A DNA stretch of 64,000 nucleotides from Blepharisma japonicum (taxonomy: Eukaryota; Ciliophora; Heterotrichea; Heterotrichida; Blepharismidae): the NCBI GenBank assembly GCA_949751835.1, contig CATKHK010000100.1, positions 85,277 to 149,276 of the forward strand. Reading direction: 5' to 3'. The first letter of the stretch is position 1. Each line of letters starts with the position of its first letter. Below, one piece after another: positions 56,474-64,000 of this stretch. Both the position numbers and the translations under genes were made by a program. Under the pieces are notes generated by a model. The model was not told the origin of the DNA, ran no database searches, and worked only from the letters and a program-made list of their open reading frames with translations.

Positions 56474-57373
56474 TTAGTCATTACGTGTTACTTGAAATCT
56501 TAAATCTCTCCATATGATGTTATCTCCATCTTTAAAAGTTGTAAAAGCGTCATTACGAGCTTGTCCTTCGCCTTGAATTTTTTCTCAATTTTCTTTCACA
56601 CCAACAAATTTTCATTTTGCACCATAAAACCCACAATTTTCTGGAATAATATCCTTTTTGCAATCTTCCATAGGGCAACGAGCATGAAGTGTACTCATAA
56701 CAATCAATCCTACTCCATGGCAACTAATAACTTCTCGATTATAAGCTCTACAATTCTCATTTGTGCATCGACCTAAAAAGCAGATACCTTTAGAGACAAT
56801 TCTCCATTGAGGAGCAGTTTTACTAAGTTTTTTTTCTATTTTGTTTGTCAAGTCATTAAAATTTATTGGTAACATACTACATAAACTCGGTCCTCCCCCT
56901 TTCATTGTCACACCAATTGTAAGCTTAGAGCAATTTTCAATACCATAAGATTTAAGAGTTCTTTCATCTTCTTTTATAGTTCGATTATCACATATTAATA
57001 TCTGCTTTCGCAATGAAACGTAAGTTATATCACGTAAAATCTTCTTTAGATCTCTAACGGTCATTTCATCCGAGACTATTATTGCTTGTTCGTCGCCAGT
57101 AGGTTTAACAACAACAATTGAAATAAGCTGTGCCCTAGAAATATTAACTGGCGATTCATACTCTTTTTCTACAAGCTGAAGAGGCTCTAGGAAATCCATC
57201 TCTATTGCATTATATTTTGACACTTGCTTACCTTGGTAATAATAAGCTTGACGAGATGATTCGATACCAGATATTTCTTCAACCATCCCTTTTATAGAGT
57301 CGACTGTGCCAGATGTTTCCGAAACATTGATGACATAATCATCATAAATCGATGAAATGCAAAGCATTGCCAT
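56474..57373 (-). CDS. Ubl-Ubl-GG-Cys-module protein
   Basis: A 299-residue paralogue of the genes at 25900 and 28570, with the same start context (MAMLCISSIYDDY). Ubl 2 ends in a Gly run (MKGGGPS) before LPINFNDLTNKIE. The Cys module has CTNENC, RCPMEDC, PENCGFY and FTTFKDGDNIIWRDLRFQV, and TAA at 56474. TGA=Trp occurs at 56612 and 56585. The gene is intact, while the pseudogene upstream and the PAP2 gene downstream are lost, so the Ubl gene seems to be the part that is kept. Unknown function; a ubiquitin-like modifier or binding protein is likely. Confidence 0.87.
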
Positions 57374-58260
57374 TTCTATAATTATTAGCTAAATATGAAG
57401 TCGCTAAAAAAGATCTATTTGACCTAATATGAAAAACTAATCTGAGTAATGATATCAATTTATTCATAATTATAATTAGGTTTATGCTTTCTATTTTATA
57501 ATCATTCGAAGCCTATATAAAAACCATTTCAAACATTACTATATGTGATAGAATTTTTTATTTAATATATGAAATATACAAAACAATTAAGAAATAAAAT
57601 TTATTCCAAGATTTATGCTTTTATTTTCGATCCTATAAATTTATCCTTAATATCCTATATCACTATTTTTCTTCTCTCTACAAAAAATCAAGAAGTGATA
57701 GCGCTATCATAAACTGAATAGGATAAAAGTTTTCGGTTTCTCATTTTAGAATTCAAAAAACCATTAAATATTATAAAATAGTGCTAATAATTGCTAAGAA
57801 TTTCTTTATGAGCTTTTAGCTAAATAATTTTTGAACAACTTTAACTCTTTATGATATTTGGAATAAGAAAGCATCCCTAATTATCCTCTTTAAGGGTTTA
57901 TTTAGAGAAAATAAATTGAGACAAAGGCTTAAATTAATATTAGATGATTATTTAATACCAAATGCAAGCAAGAAATAACCACAGAAAAGCAGTAAGTCTG
58001 TGTTCAAATTAATTATAAGTGTATTTGTGTTTATTTAACGTTTTAAAAATCATGCTTGATGACTAGCGTTAAATGGTATATCTTTTTGTTTTTGTAGTTT
58101 TAAATATTCATGATTATTATTGATAAGAGATATGAAATAATTAAAATAAGCGCCTCTGAAGTGTTTTGTTCTACTGGAGAAAAAATTATTTTTAATTTGA
58201 TCCGAGGACAATTTTTGTAGCTAAAAAAAAAGTTAAAATAATAATAATAATAATTATAAT
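57374..58260. other. Module U spacer with faint PAP2 trace
   Basis: Homologous to the other module U spacers. Near 58190-58235 a short stretch resembles the 5' part of the PAP2 gene (TTTGATCCGAGGACAATTTT). Nothing else of that gene is left. A (TAA)n run is at about 58236-58270. Confidence 0.55.
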
Positions 58261-58692
58261 AATCATAATAATCAATCTAAGTTAGGGAATTAATAAATAA
58301 AAGTATTTACTTATTGTTTTAAACATAAATCCAGAAAATAAATGAAATTTTACTTAATATAATTGAATACGCTTAGATAAAATAATTGATGCTTGATTTT
58401 TTTCAGCTTTGGTTTTAATGTCATAAATAGTCAATTATCATTCCCTCATTATACTAATTAAGATAAAGAGATTTTGCTAATGGTAAGCCTCATAATATCC
58501 ACGTTAACTCAGCTTAGCTACTGATCAGGAGTAGAATTTTGTCTCTCATATAAAAGCAAACCCTCCTTTCCCTTCTTTTTCTGGAATCAAAGCAGTGGCT
58601 TTTTCACACCTCAAAACAAAGCTGTTTGGCTTTTAATTATTTTTAATTCTATAAAATATGTCAAATCTTTTGAGCTTGGTTAATTTATATTA

Positions 58693-59829
58693 TTATAGAG
58701 GAACAACCTCAATTTTTAATGCTCTCCATTGAATAATACCTTCTTCTTTAAAAATCGCAAAGCATTGGGTTTTTGTCTCTCCTCTTCCAGTTTTCTTTTC
58801 TCTTGAAGTTGTTAAGCCATTGAATTTTCACTTTGCCATGTAAAAGCCACATATATCATATTCAATGGCAGCTCTGCAATTTTCCATAGGGCAATGAGGA
58901 TCCAATGAGTTCATTGTAAATACTCCAAAGCCCATAGAGTCTACAACAAATTCATTATAAGCTACACAATTAATATTTTTGCATATCCCAATAAAAGAAA
59001 TTCCTTTTTGAGCAGATCTCCATTTAAAAGGATTTTCACTGAATTGAATCTCTATTTTATTGTCCAAATTATTAAAATCAAGCATAGGGATGCAAGCTTC
59101 CTTAAATTGCTGAAATTTGTGTATAGCAATTGTACTTCCATCACGTATACCTCAATTTCGAACTCGGCTATTTCTTTTATCTCAACATATATTCTTTGTA
59201 CCAAATGATAGCATTATTTCATCTTCTCCACATTCAATGAGTTCAGATGCCAAGCCCATTAACTGCCCAATAGATCAATATAGACTTATCTTCATTGGAA
59301 ATTGATTATACGATTCATTTTGAAAAATAATATCAACAATAGGGCTTTCAATACCAGAATAGGGCTTTTCTCACAATTGTATTGAAAACGATATCACATC
59401 ATTTTCATGACTATGATCAGAAATTCTAAATAAAGCTAAATCTGAGCAGTGCTCACAAGTAAAATCATAACTCTTATCACCCATTTCTGAATTTTCATTA
59501 AGTGCTCTTCTGACTTTGCTCACTTCAGAATCTGGCGAAAAATACCATGAAAATTCACGATTTTCTTGTTGTAAAATAACCTTAACTAAAACCTTCATTT
59601 CTACAAGCTGAAGAGGATTTCCTATATCCATAAAACTTGTATTGTAAAAACTATTATCGTGCAATTTATGATTTGAGTGGAAATAATGCTGAAAGTCTTC
59701 CTGGATTCCAGATTCTCTTGCTACTGCGTTTTTTATTGTGCTGATTGGACCAGTCTCACTTGGAACTTCAATTACATAGTCATTAGTTATCGATAAAATG
59801 CTAAGTGTCTTGCCATTTCTAAAATTCAT
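58693..59829 (-). CDS. Three-Ubl/Cys-module protein
   Basis: A 378-residue larger relative of the module U proteins, with several TGA=Trp codons (59371, 59275, 59178, 59151, 58828). Residues 1-85 are a divergent Ubl (ILSITNDYVIEVP, PLQLVEM). About 85-170 form a second, with an inserted CEHC. About 175-270 form a third (VDIIFQNESY, SIGQLMGLASELIE, DEIMLSFGTKNICWD, GIRDGSTIAIH). The C-terminal Cys module follows (CKNINCVAYNEF, HCPMENC, DICGFYMAKWKFNG). No Gly-Gly precedes the module, so this form should not be cleaved there. The start is placed at 59829 by alignment with the shorter paralogues, although the frame is open to 59931. Confidence 0.83.
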
Positions 59830-60227
59830 TTTAATAGTAATATTTAATGATCCACCACTTTTTCTACACTTTTTAACATATGATAAACTTATTTCGAACA
59901 AAATTTTTTTTGCACTTAATGCTAAAGACAAATTTTTATGCTAAATAAGGATAATTTAATCGGTATCTAAAATGTCTATCTAGCATTTATAAATGACTAA
60001 AAAATATATAAATTCTATTGAAAATATACTAATTCTATTTTTTTTAAAGTATATCAAAAATAATCAAGAATTTGTTCTTAAATGTTCATAAAGCATTAAA
60101 ATCGATTATCTGTGCTAATACAGAATTATCAAAAATACTAATAGAAGCAAAAGAATTGAGCTAGATAAGTGTAAAGTTATAAAAAGATAAAAATCAAAAA
60201 TATATTTGGCCAAGCCTAAAAATTAGA
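59830..60227. other. Intergenic stretch
   Basis: No gene. Bases of about 60055-60225 are an inverted copy of 39036-39200 (part of the kelch pseudogene region). Confidence 0.6.
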
Positions 60228-60412
60228 AATGGGCATAAAGGCCTTACTTTCGCTCTTTCGTGAGCGAAAAAATAATTTTTTAGCTCACGCAGAGGCATAC
60301 TTTGGATACCGAGATCCAGCGGTCTGTGGTCCTGTGTGTTTAAGGTGTGGTGGTGGATCTGGAGCGGTGTACTCCGTATTAACGTAAAACACATTGAATC
60401 TATTAATTAATT
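60228..60412. other. GC-rich insertion-like segment
   Basis: About 185 bp, clearly more GC-rich than its flanks, placed exactly between two repeat-derived segments. It starts near a hairpin (TTCGCTC...GAGCGAA, 60248-60269) and ends in an ATTA tandem run. This layout resembles the element at 42753. No target-site duplication was found. Confidence 0.4.
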
Positions 60413-60417
60413 AATCA

Positions 60418-61135
60418 ACATGAACATTTTCCAGCAATCAAAATATTTTCATTAAGTACAAAACTGTTGTAACAGGTATCAGTACTTGGCATTGGGCATA
60501 ATTTAACCCATCTATTTTCTTCTAAATTAAATCTTTCTGATAGAGTTAAATTCCTATTTTGAAAATCTGATCCTCCAAAGCAGTAGACATTTCTATTGAA
60601 GTATATAGCAGATGGCCAATAATAAGTAATTCATTATCTGGAAGTTGTGTTGTACGTGTATACTCGCTCAATTTTATGGAAGTATCTAGCAGCTTTACGC
60701 TTTCTGCTTTTTCTCTTCAGAATTATATACAAATAGACCGTTTTATTATTAACCTCTCTAATAAAGTAAAGAGAAGCATCTTGGCTTAGCGATGGATCAA
60801 AAGTAGGAATATTGTTCTCATATAATTGAAAAGTTCTTATAAAATGTCACTCCATTTCTTCGACTCTAATATCAGTATTCCAATATTTGAGTTTTGTTAG
60901 CAAACTAATTTGACTCTCATCATGCTTGGGAATTTTTTTTCTCAATAAATTGAATTTCACTTGGTTTTTCATTTTTTAACTGATTAGAATTGTTCAAGAG
61001 ATGCTCAATCTTTCTAGCTTCTCACAAAGCCATTTAATCTCATTATCTTTTGTTTTAATGATTTGTGCTGAATGCTCTAATTTTTTCAGAGAATCAATCT
61101 TTCTGATGTTCCGGGCAAATAATATTATTTTCCTA
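60418..61135 (-). pseudogene. Kelch-family pseudogene
   Basis: Broken sister of 50235-50985, with further internal deletion near 60620-60640. Confidence 0.75.
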
Positions 61136-61192
61136 GATATTTTTTAATCATCGTTTTAATAAAATATTAGTCAATGTTTATGAGCACCAAAG

Positions 61193-61985
61193 TTAGAGCT
61201 TAGTCGTCACTTTGCTAATCAAGTTAAACTTGAAGTAATTGGGTTTTGAACTGCATCCTATATAAATGTCTCCTTTATTATATGAGCAACATATTTGATT
61301 TGGATGATAATTGATTGTGGATTTTCCTATTGGCATCCAAACATTCTCATTCCTAAACTCGCTTTCATAGACCTTCCCCTTACCGCTCTCAATCAAATAC
61401 AGCCTTCCTACATTTATCAAGATCTTAACTGCAAAATATTCAAAATTGTAAGGAATTATCGAGAAAAAGTCAGTCGCAATTGAATATAGTCGAATTCTCC
61501 ATGAAAGTTTTCGAGCAATCAAAATATTTTCATTAAATACTAAACAATGACAATAGGTATCATTCTCTGGCATTGAGCATAATTTTATTCATCGATTTTG
61601 TTCTAAATTAAATCTTTCTGATAGGGTTAAATCTCTACATTCATAATCTGATCCTCCAAAGCAGTAGATGTTTCCGTTGAAATAAATAGCTGATGACCAA
61701 GAACAAGCAGTTCCAGATAGTTTAATTAAATTTTCTATCAATGATTGAAGTAATTCCAGAAGCTGGGAAATTACCAAAACAGAATAATTCATTATCTGGA
61801 AGTTTCGCTATACATATATATTCCCTCAATTTTATGGAGGTATCCAGAACCTTTCCTCTTTCTAATTTTTCTTCTTCAGTGTTATACACAAATAAGCTCG
61901 CTTTATTATTAACTTCACAAATAAGGCAGAGTGCAACATTTTGATAAGAATCCTGCTTTATTAGAGGATCAGAAGCAGGAATCTT
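61193..61985 (-). pseudogene. Kelch-family pseudogene
   Basis: Sister of 51005-52198. The last blades read cleanly for about 200 codons with TGA=Trp (IYFNGNIYCFGG, SERFNLEQNRW, KLCSMPENDTYCH, GRLYLIESGKGKVYES). A deletion near 61725 breaks the frame upstream, and the N-terminus is lost near 62010. Confidence 0.8.
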
Positions 61986-62029
61986 GCTCTCATATAATTG
62001 AAAAGCTCTTAGTAAAAAAAAGTTAACTT

Positions 62030-62067
62030 TGCTAGGCAGGCAACTTCTGTGGTGTTAGAAGCCTAGC
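62030..62067. other. Hairpin at a repeat junction
   Basis: GCTAGGC at 62030 and GCCTAGC at 62061 can pair, with inner CTTCT/AGAAG pairing. It lies where the kelch remnant meets module S copy E, in a short GC-richer segment. Function unknown. Confidence 0.35.
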
Positions 62068-62699
62068 TCTAGTCTATTTTCAGGCTGGGTTTGCCTCGTT
62101 TTAAACTTAATCTTTTCATAAAGAGGTGAAATATTTCCTTCAACTTATGTTTCATTTCTTTCTTTTCATTGAGCTGATAATAGGTTTATTGATGCATCAG
62201 AGCTAATTCTTCTTCTATCTGTTTTTGCTTTTCGATTTCATCCTTTTTAGTTTTTATATTCTGCCTATTCATAATCAAAAAATTTTCTTTTCTTTTAAAT
62301 TGCTCCTTTCCATCTGCAATCCTCTCCTCTCTTATCATATAAGCCTCAAATAAGCTTTTTCTTCAGAGCTCTCGCAATTATCCTTTTAATTTCATTATTT
62401 TATAAAGCCTTTCATAACTCAAACATAAAAATTAGCCGTTTTTATAAAATTAAGCCTTTCAAATCCCATCATCGCAATTTTAAATAAATCTTCAAATCTC
62501 AGCAATTTCCATAATAAGGCAGATATCAGCTTCCTAAAATTATTATTTTGCTTAAAACTTTAGTTCATCAGTAAATTTCTTAACTAAAATTAATTATTGT
62601 TTAAAATGATTTATTTACAGCTGATAAAATCGCTAAGACTTATCCAAATTCTTACTGTCAAATATTTCAATTTGTGTCTTATATCTAATGCAAAATTTT

Positions 62700-62723
62700 A
62701 TGCAAAAGTGTGCTTTTTTGCAT
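62700..62723 (+). promoter_or_regulatory. Conserved dyad upstream of module S gene (copy E)
   Basis: ATGCAAAA / TTTTGCAT inverted repeat, same distance to the ATG as in the other copies. Confidence 0.4.
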
Positions 62724-62796
62724 GTATCTTCCGCAACTCTACCATATTTTATGGATAAAACGGCTAAGAGAAATCTAGCGATTATAATAAATACAA

Positions 62797-63651
62797 ATGA
62801 AAATCGTTTTCTTACTCATACTCAGCCTGACTGTTTTTGGAATCAGAAATGATGTATTCAAGCCTATGTTCTTACAACAAGATACTGATTCAGAACCACC
62901 CTCTCCAAGTGAAATATCTGCACATCTCCAAGAGGTAGCCACAGACATTGGTGAAACAACTGAAGAAATAGTTTCAGGTGCTTTCGAGGCAAAACATGTG
63001 ATTGAAAAAGAAGTTGAAGGAGTAGTTGAAGAAATAGTTTCTCACACAGCTGAAGCAGTACATATGGTTAAAGGAGCAGTTGAAGGAGCAGTTGAAGAGG
63101 CAGTTGGAGATGTAGTTTTACACACAACTGAAACAGCATATATGGTTGAAGAAGTAGTTGAAGAGGCAGTTGATGAAGTAGTTTTACACATAACTGAATT
63201 AAACACCACTTTCATTCAAACAGAAGAAGAAATTTATAGCTACTCTGAACTTAGAGGTATTGCTGAAGAATACTTTGAGAGTGGAGAAGCTGAAGCCGAT
63301 GCTTACGCACTCGGATCCACTATAGATTCTTACTTTGAATCTGGACAAGCATTTTCTGATGCTGAAGCAGCAAAAGCCGAAATAAGCCAATATGTCGAAT
63401 CAGGACAAGCAGCAGCAGATGCAGCAAAAATTGAAGAAGTCTTCGAAGAGTATGTTGAGAGCGGACAAGCAGCAGAAGATGCTCAAAAGATAGACCAAGC
63501 AAAGGATGAAGCCATTGAAAATGCTGCTTATGTACTTGCAGTATACGTAGAAAGTGGAGAAGCTCAGGCAGATGCTGAAGCTATAGCAACTGCCCTTGGA
63601 GCTGTAATTGAAGAGGCTAAAGTTCAACTTGAAGGAGAAACCTCTCAATAA
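62797..63651 (+). CDS. Secreted acidic repeat protein with SGEA/SGQA repeats, copy E
   Basis: A 284-residue long form. Signal peptide MKIVFLLILSLTVFG, then VFKPMFLQQ and a single DTDS remnant. The amphipathic acidic region (EISAHLQEVATDIGETTEE, VEGAVEEAVGDV) and SELNTTFIQT-like ITELNTTFIQT come next. Five repeat units follow around YFESGEAEAD, YFESGQAFSD, YVESGQAAAD, YVESGQAAED and YVESGEAQAD. It does not end in ITAE but in VQLEGETSQ, so its 3' end differs from all others, matching the loss of the downstream protease. Secreted, very acidic, probably helical; function unknown. Confidence 0.8.
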   Translation: MKIVFLLILSLTVFGIRNDVFKPMFLQQDTDSEPPSPSEISAHLQEVATDIGETTEEIVSGAFEAKHVIEKEVEGVVEEIVSHTAEAVHMVKGAVEGAVEEAVGDVVLHTTETAYMVEEVVEEAVDEVVLHITELNTTFIQTEEEIYSYSELRGIAEEYFESGEAEADAYALGSTIDSYFESGQAFSDAEAAKAEISQYVESGQAAADAAKIEEVFEEYVESGQAAEDAQKIDQAKDEAIENAAYVLAVYVESGEAQADAEAIATALGAVIEEAKVQLEGETSQ

Positions 63652-64000
63652 TATATTAATAACCAATTAGTTCATTTTTTTAGAAGAGAGATAATTTAAA
63701 AAGCTCTTAGTTAAAGGTAGCTTCTATTCACAAATTATTTTACATATATTGATGGCAAAATGCAGAGATTAATCGTATAGAATTGAAAAAAATTGAATAT
63801 CTATTATTTTACTCAAAAATAGACAATTAAAGAAAAATAAAAAACTATTAATTTTTTTAATTTTAATTAGTTAAAAAATCCCTTATGATAAATTTTAAAT
63901 CTTTCATTACAAAATAAACATATGCTATTTTTTGATATAAAATCTTTGTTATAAGAGTTTGTGACATAATTTGAAGCGACATTGCCAATAAATTCTAATC
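63652..64000. other. Gene-free end of the window
   Basis: AT-rich, with no coding frame or repeat recognised and no telomere sequence. Confidence 0.6.

Larger units (their letters stand above)
62095..63651 (+). repeat. Module S, copy E
   Basis: Left edge as in copy A, then the 5' block and the long-form gene. No protease region follows. The sequence after the stop is unlike the other four copies. Confidence 0.85.

Noticed and set aside
60194-60394. Minus open frame of 66 codons over the GC-rich segment at 60.2 kb
   Set aside because: It spans the junction between two unrelated sequence blocks and has no recognisable domain.
16773-64000. Search for CRISPR arrays, transposase, integrase, reverse transcriptase, rRNA and tRNA genes
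   Set aside because: No regularly spaced repeat array, DDE/RT motif or cloverleaf was seen by eye. Small RNA genes cannot be fully excluded without a covariance-model search.

Overview
The window reads as macronuclear-type DNA of a heterotrich ciliate close to Blepharisma. Three things support this. In at least a dozen genes the reading frame runs through in-frame TGA codons at places where tryptophan is expected, while TAA and TAG end genes. Introns are rare and tiny (two clear 15-nt GT..AG introns and one of probably 17 nt). The DNA is AT-rich, and in the left part neighbouring genes lie tens of bases apart. No telomere repeat, rRNA, tRNA, CRISPR array or transposase was seen. Translating with TGA as stop breaks most genes here into pieces; the gene ends below were re-read with TGA as Trp.

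Region 1 (1 to about 16.8 kb) is a dense, mostly single-copy block. It holds a WD40-TRP-type channel (5' end outside the window), a GSK3-like kinase, a coiled-coil protein, a WDR90/POC16 centriole-cilium protein, a four-helix voltage-sensor-like membrane protein, a Cys-rich secreted protein, two tandem C2 proteins, a cyclin, mevalonate diphosphate decarboxylase, a small membrane protein with introns and an EME1-like Holliday-junction nuclease subunit.

Region 2 (about 16.8 to 64 kb) is quite different: sparse, and built from duplicated modules in many states of decay. Module S (five copies, all on +) carries a small secreted acidic repeat protein and, convergent to it, a pepsin-like aspartic protease that is intact in only one copy. 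Module U carries a minus-strand gene for two ubiquitin-like domains plus a C-terminal Cys module, followed by a plus-strand PAP2 phosphatase that is intact in only one copy. A third family combines a B-box-like Cys/His N-terminus, or other N-termini, with kelch or TPR domains, again with many broken copies. A roughly 1.3-kb inverted repeat flanks module S copy C, and one arm carries a 466-bp insertion with a 16-bp target-site duplication and a (TAA)n tail, which looks like a retroposon.

The most unusual content is the Ubl-Ubl-(GG)-Cys-module family, where a ubiquitin-like Gly-Gly end sits in the middle of the protein in front of a putative zinc module. It and the secreted-protein/protease module are being duplicated and lost in the same neighbourhood, as expected of a fast-evolving, possibly subtelomeric, accessory region.
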